Assembly: GCA_964437735.1 (NCBI GenBank)
Contig: CAYTID010000023.1
Coordinates: 1 to 27,165, forward strand
Length of the DNA: 27,165 bases
Direction of reading: 5' to 3'
Source of the DNA: CAYTID01 sp964437735
GTDB taxonomy: Bacteria; Bacteroidota; Ignavibacteria; UBA10030; BY39
A model generated the notes under the pieces. It had not been told where the DNA came from. It did not search any database and saw only the letters and a list, made by a program, of their open reading frames with translations. Shown here piece by piece: positions 17,763-25,723 of the stretch (position 1 is its first letter; each line of letters starts with the position of its first letter). Made by a program: the position numbers and the translations under genes.

Positions 17763-18429
17763 CGAGAAAATAGTAATTTTATTAGTTGAAGACAATAAAG
17801 ATTTCGCCCGTCTTGTCGAAATATTTTTAAAAAAACAAGAGCCGGAAAAATTTATAGTTATATGGAAAGATAACGGCAAAGCCGCTCTTAATGAGGTAGA
17901 AAGTAATAAAAATATTGATGTTATTTTGATGGACTATTTTCTTCCCGGGATGAATGGTCTGGAAATAACTAAAACATTACAGGATAAAAAAATTCTACTG
18001 CCCATAATATTTTTAACTGTAAATAAGGATTTTGACCTGGCAGTTGAAGTTATGAAGCAGAATGTTGAGGAATATCTTATAAAAGAGGAAATCACATCCC
18101 CATTGCTTCCAAAAACTATCTATGAAGTCCTTGAACGCTTCAGAATGAAGCAAAAATTATTTGATTATGAGATATCTCAAAAGCGGCTTCAAATCATGCA
18201 AAAAGTTATTGCATCAGTTGTGGGCAACATTTCAGGACCGGTTGAAAATGTCAGGAAAGAAGTTGAAAAATTAAAAATATTCGATACTAATGAACAAGCT
18301 GGAACTTATATAAAAATTATTTATGACAATTTTCAGCGTGTAAATGAAAAGTTTGAAAAAATTAAATCATTAAAACAGGATAAAACAATTACCTATATTA
18401 AAGGTATTAAAATGATTGATTTGAATTAA
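17755..18429 (+). CDS. Response regulator: receiver plus histidine-less DHp-like domain
   Basis: The 224-residue protein has an N-terminal receiver domain with acidic pocket E12-D13, phospho-acceptor Asp60 in VILMDYFLPGMNG, Thr88 in IFLTVN and Lys110 in YLIKEE. The last replaces the usual YLxKP, so the Pro is missing. There is no DNA-binding or enzymatic output domain. Residues of about 140-210 form two predicted helices: MQKVIASVVGNISGPVENV and, later, YIKIIYDNFQRVNEKFEKI. The first resembles the DHp helix of histidine kinases (V.H.I..P), but the phospho-acceptor His position appears to hold Gly or Asn. It starts 8 nt before the kinase stop. It is probably the kinase's partner and may act by protein contact or phosphotransfer (inference). 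Confidence 0.9.
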   Translation: MIDEKIVILLVEDNKDFARLVEIFLKKQEPEKFIVIWKDNGKAALNEVESNKNIDVILMDYFLPGMNGLEITKTLQDKKILLPIIFLTVNKDFDLAVEVMKQNVEEYLIKEEITSPLLPKTIYEVLERFRMKQKLFDYEISQKRLQIMQKVIASVVGNISGPVENVRKEVEKLKIFDTNEQAGTYIKIIYDNFQRVNEKFEKIKSLKQDKTITYIKGIKMIDLN

Positions 18430-18472
18430 ATAAGTGATCATTTTTGAAAACACCCATTATTTTTGTAAATTA

Positions 18473-18500
18473 TTGCCACATTTTCAACAATATTTAAAAT
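18473..18500 (+). promoter_or_regulatory. Candidate promoter for the bamD-ccm gene series
   Basis: TTGCCA at 18473-18478, 16-bp spacer, and TAAAAT at 18495-18500. The predicted start near 18507 is about 15 nt before the TTG start of the next gene. An overlapping TTGACA at 18503-18508 with TAACTA at 18526-18531 would start inside that gene and is less likely. Found by eye. Confidence 0.35.
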
Positions 18501-18521
18501 TATTGACAAAATAAAATAATA

Positions 18522-19163
18522 TTGATAACTAAAACGAAATATCTTTATTTCATAATTTTTACCGGGATATTAATTTTCGGGAATATTAATTGCAACACGA
18601 TTGAAACTAGACAGGGAATTCACCCTCTGAAATCAAATTTAGAAATTATTGAAATTCTGTCTGAGAATATCGCAAAAAAAATCGTTTCATTAGCACCAAC
18701 AACAGATACAATATGCATAAATTTTACAAGAATCGAAGACTCCTGGATCGTAGAAGGTGTTTTGGTAAAAACTTTATCTAATAATGGAAAAACAAGAATC
18801 ATGGAAAACAAATACTGTGATCAGAATTTTAATTATGAATTTATTTTTTCTGATCTGTCAGTTAAGTATACCTCAATCGGAAAAGAAGGATTCTTTCGAA
18901 AAAATATTGTAACCCGTAAAATTCATTTAGGATTATATTTTAAAGTATCAAGAGAAAAGGAAATAATAATTTCTGATAATCTAAATGAATATTATACCGA
19001 TAAAGTTATTGCAGATGAAATTGCTACGATAGAAAATCGTAATATTAAATCGACGATCGGAAATATTCCGACGGGATCTTTTTTTAGTAAAATATTGTCG
19101 CCTATAATAATTACGACAACCACCGCAGTAATAATTTATTTATTTTTTAAAATCAGGAGTTAA
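18522..19163 (+). CDS. Hypothetical protein with N- and C-terminal membrane segments
   Basis: The 213-residue protein has an N-terminal hydrophobic segment (about residues 7-20) ending in GNINC. That resembles a lipoprotein signal but lacks a good lipobox. A C-terminal hydrophobic segment follows (about 192-210, IIITTTTAVIIYLFF), ending in KIRS. The part between is Ile/Lys-rich with alternating beta-like strands and two further Cys (TICINF, NKYC). This suits an envelope protein held at both ends. The start is a TTG at 18522; there is no in-frame ATG near the signal segment. It lies 20 nt upstream of the bamD ATG (19184), probably in the same transcript. I do not recognise the family. Confidence 0.65.
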   Translation: MITKTKYLYFIIFTGILIFGNINCNTIETRQGIHPLKSNLEIIEILSENIAKKIVSLAPTTDTICINFTRIEDSWIVEGVLVKTLSNNGKTRIMENKYCDQNFNYEFIFSDLSVKYTSIGKEGFFRKNIVTRKIHLGLYFKVSREKEIIISDNLNEYYTDKVIADEIATIENRNIKSTIGNIPTGSFFSKILSPIIITTTTAVIIYLFFKIRS

Positions 19164-19183
19164 TAAAATTGGGACAAATCAAA

Positions 19184-19912
19184 ATGAAATATTTTATATT
19201 GATGTTTATATCAATAATGATCGGCGCATGTAGTTCTTCAAAGATTGAGCAGAATATATCAGCCGAAGAGCGATTTGCTTTGGGAATAGAGCAATTCAAC
19301 AAAAAAAATTATTTGGAAGCAATAAATGAGTTTTCGATTGTTACCTTACAGTTTCCGGGAAGTAACGAATCAGATGATGCCCAATATTATCTTGGTGAAT
19401 GTCGGCTGAATAGGGAAGAATATTTACTCGCAACTTATGAATATGAAAGACTAAAAAGAAATATGCCTGTTAGTCCTTTCGTTTCTCTGGCGCAATATAA
19501 AATCGCTTACGCGTACGATATGTTATCACCAACACCTCCTCTTGATCAAAGTTATACTTTGAAAGCGATAGACGAATATCAGTTATTTATCGAATACTTT
19601 CCTAATGATACGTTAGTTGCATTGAGCGAAGAAAGAATTTCCAAACTTCGGGAAAGGCTTGCAGAAAAAGAATATAAAAGCGCAATACTTTATATGAAAA
19701 TGGAATATTATAAATCAGCCACTATTTATTTTGATTATGTGCTGGAATATTATCACGACAGTAAATATGCAGAAGGCGCATACGTTGGAAAGATTGAATC
19801 ATTAATCAAAAGAAGAAAAGCCGAAGATGCAAAAATAACAGCAGAAAAGTTCTTCGAAAAATATCCGAACAGTGAACAAAAAAATGAAGTCCTAAACTTA
19901 TTAAAGCAATAA
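19184..19912 (+). CDS. bamD: Outer membrane assembly lipoprotein BamD
   Basis: BamD is the essential TPR lipoprotein of the BAM complex, which folds outer-membrane beta-barrel proteins. From the ATG at 19184 the product has 242 residues with a lipoprotein signal ending IGAC (Cys16). A TTG at 19169 would add five residues before it. TPR-like repeats follow: ERFALGIEQFNKKNYLEAI, then FPGSNESDDAQYYLGECRL, YLLATYEYERLKRNMP, and the later YKSATIYFDYVLEYYHDSKY. The length and the spacing of the repeats fit BamD/ComL. Other small TPR lipoproteins are possible but less likely. It is followed by a thioesterase 4 nt after its stop. Confidence 0.88.
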   Translation: MKYFILMFISIMIGACSSSKIEQNISAEERFALGIEQFNKKNYLEAINEFSIVTLQFPGSNESDDAQYYLGECRLNREEYLLATYEYERLKRNMPVSPFVSLAQYKIAYAYDMLSPTPPLDQSYTLKAIDEYQLFIEYFPNDTLVALSEERISKLRERLAEKEYKSAILYMKMEYYKSATIYFDYVLEYYHDSKYAEGAYVGKIESLIKRRKAEDAKITAEKFFEKYPNSEQKNEVLNLLKQ

Positions 19913-19916
19913 TGGT

Positions 19917-20390
19917 ATGAAAAAATACGTCAAAGATTCACAGGTCGAAATGACAGAACTCGTATTGCCTAATGATACGAATACGATTGGGAACTTGCTT
20001 GGAGGCAGATTGATGCATTGGATGGATATTGCCGCAGGCATGGCTGCTCAGATACATACAAATAAAGTCTGCGTAACGGCATTTGTTGATGAAATATCAT
20101 TCCATGAGCCTATTCATCTTGGCGAAATTGTTCGTTTAAAAGCATCGGTGAATCGGACTTTCAAAACTTCTCTCGAAATCGGCGTTCTTGTATTAAAACA
20201 AGACCAATTTAAAGGGGAAACAAAGATAGCTAATAAGGCTTATTTTACTTTTGTTGCTCTGGATGATAATCGGAAACCCGTCCAAATAAATGAAATAATT
20301 CCGCGATCAGATGAAGAAAAGAGAAGATATAAGGAAGCTTTAATTAGAAGAAAAAGGAGATTGGATAGAAAGAAAAAAGGGAGTGCTTAG
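19917..20390 (+). CDS. Acyl-CoA thioesterase, hotdog fold (YciA/ACOT type)
   Basis: Hydrolyses acyl-CoA to free acid and CoA. The 157-residue single hotdog domain shows the family signature NTIGNLLGGRLMHWMDIAAG (about 22-41). In it, the Asn of GN and the Asp of WMD are the likely catalytic residues by analogy with ACOT7/YciA. FHEPIHLGEIVRLKASVN and the TSLEIGVLV strand are also present. The C-terminus ends in a strongly basic tail (RRKRRLDRKKKG), which is unusual for a simple thioesterase. It starts 4 nt after bamD and ends 9 nt before the next gene, so it is in the operon. Its natural substrate chain length cannot be told. Confidence 0.9.
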   Translation: MKKYVKDSQVEMTELVLPNDTNTIGNLLGGRLMHWMDIAAGMAAQIHTNKVCVTAFVDEISFHEPIHLGEIVRLKASVNRTFKTSLEIGVLVLKQDQFKGETKIANKAYFTFVALDDNRKPVQINEIIPRSDEEKRRYKEALIRRKRRLDRKKKGSA

Positions 20391-20399
20391 TATCTTATA

Positions 20400-22613
20400 A
20401 TGAAAATTGCGGTTAATATACTTAGTGGTATGAATTGTTATCACCGAAATATTCTGATTACTTTAATTGTTCTCAATACGATAAAATATACCGTTGCATA
20501 TCCACAACAAAGATACACGACTTTTTCGACTATTCACGATTACTCCGTCGGGAATAATTGTATTAATTTATTGAAAGGAGATTTTAACGGCGATCATATT
20601 GATGATATTGCATCTTTCGGGCGGAGAAATCTTTCAATTTTATATGCAGTTGAAAATTCTCATGAATACACAATAAAACCATATATTTTTGAATCATCAA
20701 TTATTAAAGCTGCGACTGCCGACATAAACAATGACGGTAATTCAGATTTAGCATTTCTATTTTCTAATCCGATGGGTGTAAAAATATATTTGAGTAAATT
20801 ACAGGACACGATTGTGTTTAAATGGAAATATAATCTTGAGCAAATGTACGATGAAATTCAATTATCAGATTTGAGTGGTGACGGAAAAGCAGATTTAATT
20901 TTATTCGGGAAGAGTGTTGCGGGCATTACCGTTTTTTTAGGAAATGGTGACGGTTCATTTAAATATCCGCAAAATATTTTGTCTGACTATTCTTTTTCGT
21001 CTATTCATGTGTTTGATTTTCAGGGCGATAATTTACCTGACCTTATAGCGACAAGTTGGATAACAAACGAAATAATGTTATTCACTGCCTATGCAAAATT
21101 GAGATATAGTTTACCAGCCACTATGCCGTTTGCCGATGAACCTGTTTTTGTTTTTCCTACTTTTTTAAATAGCGATGAATATATTGATTTAGTGATCAGT
21201 TTTAAGGACAAGTTTATCATGGAAACTTATTTCGGAGACGGGTTTGGCAATTTCTCAAAACTACAAAATATGAAACTGTTGTTCCCCCCGGATAAAACAT
21301 TAGTTGCAGATTTAAATAACAGCGGCTCAGTTGAGATAATATTATTCAACAAAGAAAAAAAATATTATTCTGTATGGAAAAAAGATGATGATGGTATTTT
21401 TATCGAAAGAACTGTATACAGCGCCGGTAAACAACCTGACGATATCCAATTATTTCGCCACCAGACAACACCTTATTATAACATCGTACTATCCAATTCT
21501 TTTGAAAAAAAAGTATCAGTCATTCTCAATTCCGGTATCCCCATTTCGCATACTTCTAGCATCCGATATATTACAGGAATTGAACCTTCAGCAATTACAA
21601 CTGTTGATCTAAATCATGACGGGTATTTAAGTCTTCTGGTTGCAAATAGAGGTTCACGCTCACTTTCTTTATTCAAAAATACCGATGGTATATTTGACGG
21701 ACCGATAAACTTTAATGTAGCGATTGACAATCCAATAACACTCAATGTTTTACAACTCGATAAAAACAGATTCGTTGCACTCACAACTCATCAAAATTCA
21801 CCTCAATTATCAATTTCTGAGGTAAAAACTGATGATTATTCTTTCTCAACATATTCAATAATGAGTTTAATAAACCCTGTTATCTTTGGTTGTGAATTTC
21901 CGAACGAAAAGAAATTACTGAATTTTCAGGTGGCATCGGCTGAGAATATAAACGGTTATTATCGCATCTTTACATATAACCAGATTGCTAAAACAAAATA
22001 CACAGAACAGGAAATTACCAAAATATTCACAAATAATATTGTTGGTGTTACTTCAACAGTAGACAGTGAGAACGAAAGAAAAGGATATTATTTTGTTAAA
22101 TCTCTTAGCAATAACACTTATCAATTCGTGAGCACTCAGCTTGATAAACAAAAAAAGGTTATCGAAGTGGGAAAATATTTTACTTATAAAGATTCATCCT
22201 CAGGGAATGCCGCAATTTATTTACAAGACCTCAATAAAGATGATAAAGAGGACGTGGTTATATATTCACCGGGGAATCTTGAATTGTATTTATCCAAAAA
22301 CATAGGCGATTCAACTTATTCCAGTCCGTATCAAAAAATTAAAAATATCAAACTGAATAATCGTAACGATTTGCAATTTATTGATATCGATAATGATAAA
22401 AAACTCGATATTGTAGTATCTAATTCGCATACAAGAACATTGCAGGCATACTTGGGAAAAGGTGACGGAAGTTTTTCTGCGCAAAATCGGTTGATGAGCA
22501 TTGAAGGAATTTCAGGAATGGCGATTAATGATTTTAATAAAGACGGTATCCCTGACTTTGCATTGATTTACGACAAAGAAGGTTATCTGAAAATAATCTT
22601 TGGACAACAATGA
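20400..22613 (+). CDS. Secreted FG-GAP/VCBS repeat protein
   Basis: The 737-residue product has an N-terminal signal-like hydrophobic stretch (NILITLIVLNTIKYTVAY). The start may be the ATG at 20400 or, with a shorter n-region, the ATG at 20430. Eight Asp-rich Ca-binding-type loops recur: GDFNGDHIDDI, ADINNDGNSDL, SDLSGDGKADL, DFQGDNLPDL, VDLNHDGYLSL, QDLNKDDKEDV, IDIDNDKKLDI and NDFNKDGIPDF (about residues 60, 107, 158, 206, 403, 610, 662 and 711). These mark an FG-GAP/VCBS beta-propeller, as in integrin-like surface proteins. Between about 210 and 400, and again between 420 and 600, the repeats are weak. There is no T9SS sorting domain; it ends shortly after the last repeat. It overlaps the metalloprotease gene by 4 nt (ATGA). 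Role unknown; adhesion or surface binding is an inference. Confidence 0.85.
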   Translation: MKIAVNILSGMNCYHRNILITLIVLNTIKYTVAYPQQRYTTFSTIHDYSVGNNCINLLKGDFNGDHIDDIASFGRRNLSILYAVENSHEYTIKPYIFESSIIKAATADINNDGNSDLAFLFSNPMGVKIYLSKLQDTIVFKWKYNLEQMYDEIQLSDLSGDGKADLILFGKSVAGITVFLGNGDGSFKYPQNILSDYSFSSIHVFDFQGDNLPDLIATSWITNEIMLFTAYAKLRYSLPATMPFADEPVFVFPTFLNSDEYIDLVISFKDKFIMETYFGDGFGNFSKLQNMKLLFPPDKTLVADLNNSGSVEIILFNKEKKYYSVWKKDDDGIFIERTVYSAGKQPDDIQLFRHQTTPYYNIVLSNSFEKKVSVILNSGIPISHTSSIRYITGIEPSAITTVDLNHDGYLSLLVANRGSRSLSLFKNTDGIFDGPINFNVAIDNPITLNVLQLDKNRFVALTTHQNSPQLSISEVKTDDYSFSTYSIMSLINPVIFGCEFPNEKKLLNFQVASAENINGYYRIFTYNQIAKTKYTEQEITKIFTNNIVGVTSTVDSENERKGYYFVKSLSNNTYQFVSTQLDKQKKVIEVGKYFTYKDSSSGNAAIYLQDLNKDDKEDVVIYSPGNLELYLSKNIGDSTYSSPYQKIKNIKLNNRNDLQFIDIDNDKKLDIVVSNSHTRTLQAYLGKGDGSFSAQNRLMSIEGISGMAINDFNKDGIPDFALIYDKEGYLKIIFGQQ

Positions 22614-24328
22614 TGAGAACATCAAGTACAATTATTACATTAACGATAGTGATTTTATTTTTCTCGATAACAGTATATTCTCAATTAAGTGAGAGAAATA
22701 TAGACAAGTTATCGGAAAAATATAAACATGTTACTCAATCTGCGTTAAACCAGGAATCAAACCTGTCTCCTAAATGTGCCCTTGGAACGATATTTGAAAT
22801 ATTGGAAAATTTTTCAGAAATGTCGGATGTAAACAAAAGTGAAATTTTGACGATCCTAAAATCGCCTTCACGACAAAGATCAAAAATCAGTGGAGTATTT
22901 AAAATTTACTTCGATACATCAGGAATAAACACACCATCCCTATTAACGACCAGCAATAAAAGAGTTTTAGATGATACTAGTCAGGTACGAAATCGGGAAG
23001 ATTCTACTCGCATAATTATGGCATATGTTGATTCAACGGCAGATATATTCAATTATGTATATAACCAAATTGTTAATCAAATGGGATATATTTCGCCCCC
23101 ATTTGAATCGGGGAATTTTCATTATAATGTATTTATCACTGAGCTTGGAAATGATTTGTATGGTCAAACGATACCAAATCCCAATCCGATTGATCCGAAT
23201 GAAAATCCTTTGAGGTATACTTCTTATGTGGAAATCGATAACGACTATAAAGATATATATTCATCCAGCAGAGGGCTTCCGGGTTTGCGGGTAACCGCTG
23301 CTCACGAATTCCATCATGTTGTTCAATTAGGGAGTTATGGATTCAGAAATAATGACAGATACTTTTATGAAATTACATCCACATGGATTGAGGATGTCAT
23401 TTATGATGGAGTCAACGACTATTACCAATATATCAAAACTTTGTCAGGAATACCACGCGGACACTTTGCTGACCCCGATGCTTCCTTCATAAAATCCGAT
23501 GGATTCATTGAATACAGTCGGGCAATTTGGGGTAAATATCTTGAAAATAAATTTTCAAAAAATATTATTAAACGAATTTGGGAATTAATGCGTAACTCCG
23601 GGAATATAACTGCAACAAACAACGCATTGTTTGAGGTGAACTATAATTTTCAACAATCTTTTATCGACTTTTCAAAATGGAATTATTTTACAGGCAGCCG
23701 ATCCATAACCGGTAATTATTATCCCGAAGCTTCAAAGTATCCCCTAATCGAAGAGAAACAATCAATAGAGTTAATTGGAAATTCGAGAGATTATTCAAAC
23801 AATCTTGAGACCGTAAGTTCGTTATATTTACCACTGCTTTTTCGAGGTAATCAGATTACATCAATAATTTCAAATCTTAATATAACGGCTGCATCAGCCG
23901 GTAACATTGTGAACTATCCATTTATAGTGAATTTCACAACTTTCGGTGATGGCACGGCAAAGGAAATTCATGCCGGTTTATTTGCCAAATTTACCGTCCC
24001 TGATGTAACTAATTGGACGATTAGCACAATAGTGGGAGATGTAACTGATGTAATAAAGGTATTCCCGAATCCTTATATATCTGAAGATCAAGGGATGATA
24101 CAATTTCAACTTCCACAAATCCGAAACAACAATGCGCACTTGAGTATTTATACATCCGATATGGCAGAAATATTTTCGAAGAAGTTTATTTTGAGTACAT
24201 TCGAGCCGAAAATAGTATGGGATGTAAAGGATAATAATGGAAACATTCCGGGAAGCGGAATATATTTTTTCACACTTCAAATCGATGGAAAAGAACATGT
24301 CGGGAAATTCGCAATTATCAGAAAATAA
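22610..24328 (+). CDS. Secreted zinc metalloprotease with T9SS sorting domain
   Basis: The 572-residue product begins with a signal peptide (about residues 1-25, ending VYSQ). It carries the zinc-protease motif HEFHH (H232-E233-x-x-H236) in TAAHEFHHVVQLG. A Glu in TSTWIED (E261) suits the third zinc ligand, so the protein looks like a gluzincin of the MXAN_6640-like group (family recalled, not searched). Residues of about 484-572 form a typical type-A T9SS C-terminal domain: VFPNPY, a short beta region, WDVKDNNGNIPGSGIYFF and a terminal KFAIIRK. It starts by overlapping the FG-GAP gene (ATGA); a second ATG at 22613 is possible. Its last 32 nt overlap the ccmA start. The protein is probably exported by T9SS and may be surface-held or released. 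Confidence 0.9.
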   Translation: MMRTSSTIITLTIVILFFSITVYSQLSERNIDKLSEKYKHVTQSALNQESNLSPKCALGTIFEILENFSEMSDVNKSEILTILKSPSRQRSKISGVFKIYFDTSGINTPSLLTTSNKRVLDDTSQVRNREDSTRIIMAYVDSTADIFNYVYNQIVNQMGYISPPFESGNFHYNVFITELGNDLYGQTIPNPNPIDPNENPLRYTSYVEIDNDYKDIYSSSRGLPGLRVTAAHEFHHVVQLGSYGFRNNDRYFYEITSTWIEDVIYDGVNDYYQYIKTLSGIPRGHFADPDASFIKSDGFIEYSRAIWGKYLENKFSKNIIKRIWELMRNSGNITATNNALFEVNYNFQQSFIDFSKWNYFTGSRSITGNYYPEASKYPLIEEKQSIELIGNSRDYSNNLETVSSLYLPLLFRGNQITSIISNLNITAASAGNIVNYPFIVNFTTFGDGTAKEIHAGLFAKFTVPDVTNWTISTIVGDVTDVIKVFPNPYISEDQGMIQFQLPQIRNNNAHLSIYTSDMAEIFSKKFILSTFEPKIVWDVKDNNGNIPGSGIYFFTLQIDGKEHVGKFAIIRK

Positions 24329-24953
24329 TTTCAGTTTAAAACTCGAAGCTGTCAGTCTGCAGAAGATATATAATAATCGTGAGATATTTTCCCGGATTCA
24401 ATTTTCGATACAGAATTATGATACACTTGTAATAACGGGAAGAAACGGTTCCGGGAAATCGACTTTAGTAAAAATAGTGGCATCCTTAATTTCACCTTCC
24501 TCCGGAAAAGTTAACTTAATCATTGATAATAAGAATATTTCTGCTTACGATAGGTTTAAACATATTGGCTTTGTATCGCCTTATCTGCAAATGTATGAGG
24601 AATTCACAGCTGTTGAAAATCTGAAAATATTTTCTAAAGTAAGGGGATTGAATGTAGCGGGGGAAATATTTGATGACTTACTGCGAAAAGTAAATTTATT
24701 CAACAGAAGGGAGGATTTAGTTCGTAATTATTCTTCGGGTATGAAGCAGAGGTTAAAATATGCTTTTGCGATACTTCATAAACCGAAAATATTAATACTC
24801 GATGAACCTCGTTCAAATCTTGATAATGAAGGAATATCTATCGTTTACGATATCGTACGGGAACAACAAAAACAGGGGATCACAATAATCGCAACCAATG
24901 AAAAAGAAGACATTTCATTAGGCGATATGGTGATTGACTTAGGAAGTAATTGA
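24297..24953 (+). CDS. ccmA: Heme exporter ATP-binding subunit CcmA
   Basis: ATPase of the CcmABCD complex, which releases heme-loaded CcmE for periplasmic cytochrome c maturation. From the ATG at 24297 the product has 218 residues. An in-frame ATG at 24237 would extend it inside the previous gene and add nothing conserved. Walker A is GRNGSGKST (48-56), the Q-loop is near Gln98 in SPYLQMYEE, the signature is YSSGMKQRL (145-153), Walker B is ILILDE (165-170) and the D-loop is SNLD. The H-loop position, where most ABC proteins have His, appears to be Asn201 (IATNE). Walker B is followed by PRSN, where PTSN is common. It shares 32 nt with the metalloprotease end and meets ccmB at TTGA. Confidence 0.88.
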   Translation: MSGNSQLSENNFSLKLEAVSLQKIYNNREIFSRIQFSIQNYDTLVITGRNGSGKSTLVKIVASLISPSSGKVNLIIDNKNISAYDRFKHIGFVSPYLQMYEEFTAVENLKIFSKVRGLNVAGEIFDDLLRKVNLFNRREDLVRNYSSGMKQRLKYAFAILHKPKILILDEPRSNLDNEGISIVYDIVREQQKQGITIIATNEKEDISLGDMVIDLGSN

Positions 24954-25642
24954 AAGAACTTATGACAAATTCGTTATTTATTCGCTCAACTTTAACAATA
25001 TTTTTAAAGGATTTCCGGTCGGAATTGAGAACCCGCTATGCACTTAATGCCTTGTTAATGTTTGTTATAACTACTCTGTCGATAATACTTTTTGCTATTG
25101 CAAATGAATCACCCTCAATTGAAATTGTTTCGGGGATGCTGTGGATTGTAATATTTTTTTCAGCAATGTCCGGCATGTCACGGACTTTCGTGAGTGAGGA
25201 AGAACGCAGCACAGTGATGACATTGCACTTGATTGCTCATCCCACTGTTATATATTTCGGAAAATTAATTTTCAACTTAATATTATTAGTTCTTATTAAC
25301 CTCCTTACAGTTGTTTTATTTCTCATATTGATTCCGAAATTCTCTGTTCAAAACATAGGAATATTTATTCCCACAATATGCTTAGGGACACTTGGTTTAG
25401 CCAGTGCTTCAACAATTATAGCTGCGATTATTGCAAAATCAAACACTAAAGGGACTTTATATCCTGTTTTATCTTTCCCGATATTGTTACCACTTTTACT
25501 TGCAGTAATTAATTCAACAAAATTAGCTCTCGAAGGAGCAACGTTTGAGGAAGCATCGGCAGATATCAAGATGCTATTATCGTATTTTGTGGTTATTACG
25601 GCTGTCTCATATTTATTATTCGATTATATTTGGAAAGATTGA
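24950..25642 (+). CDS. ccmB: Heme exporter membrane subunit CcmB
   Basis: Permease partner of CcmA. The 230-residue protein opens with FLKDFRSELRTRYALNALLM, typical of CcmB. It has about six membrane segments, and FVSEEERSTVMTLHLIAHP is the cytosolic loop after the second one. The TTG start at 24950 overlaps the ccmA stop by 4 nt (TTGA). An ATG at 24962 gives 226 residues and is an equal alternative. It directly precedes a homopolymer stretch and ccmC. The identity is supported by both sequence and gene order (ccmA, B, C, D, E). Confidence 0.9.
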   Translation: MKELMTNSLFIRSTLTIFLKDFRSELRTRYALNALLMFVITTLSIILFAIANESPSIEIVSGMLWIVIFFSAMSGMSRTFVSEEERSTVMTLHLIAHPTVIYFGKLIFNLILLVLINLLTVVLFLILIPKFSVQNIGIFIPTICLGTLGLASASTIIAAIIAKSNTKGTLYPVLSFPILLPLLLAVINSTKLALEGATFEEASADIKMLLSYFVVITAVSYLLFDYIWKD

Positions 25643-25672
25643 AAAAGGGGGGGCTTTTTTTTCTTTTTTTTT
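25643..25672 (+). other. Homopolymer-rich stretch, G7 then T-tracts
   Basis: Just after the ccmB stop is a run of G7 (25647-25653), C, T8 (25655-25662), C and T9 (25664-25672). AAAAAG (25642-25647) can pair with CTTTTT (25654-25659), which gives a weak terminator-like hairpin with a long T-tract. Such runs are prone to slippage and to sequencing error. It lies just before a promoter candidate for ccmC. Confidence 0.35.
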
Positions 25673-25699
25673 GGAAGATTTTATTAAATTTTGTATCTT
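25671..25699 (+). promoter_or_regulatory. Candidate promoter for ccmC-ccmD-ccmE
   Basis: TTGGAA at 25671-25676, 17-bp spacer, and TATCTT at 25694-25699. The predicted start near 25706 lies about 18 nt before the ccmC ATG. This could give ccmCDE a transcript separate from ccmAB. Match quality is moderate (four of six in each box). Confidence 0.35.
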
Positions 25700-25723
25700 C
25701 TAAACAAATAAGATTTAAATAAT

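Noticed and set aside
18430..18470. Terminator after the response regulator (TGATCA followed by T's)
   Set aside because: The stem would be only a 6-bp self-complementary site with no loop, so it is too weak to call.
24237..24296. Extended ccmA start at 24237
   Set aside because: The added 20 residues lie fully inside the metalloprotease gene and carry no ABC-family features; the ATG at 24297 gives the normal CcmA length.
23978..24298. Minus-strand open frame over the T9SS sorting domain
   Set aside because: It overlaps a well-supported plus-strand domain and shows no recognisable features.
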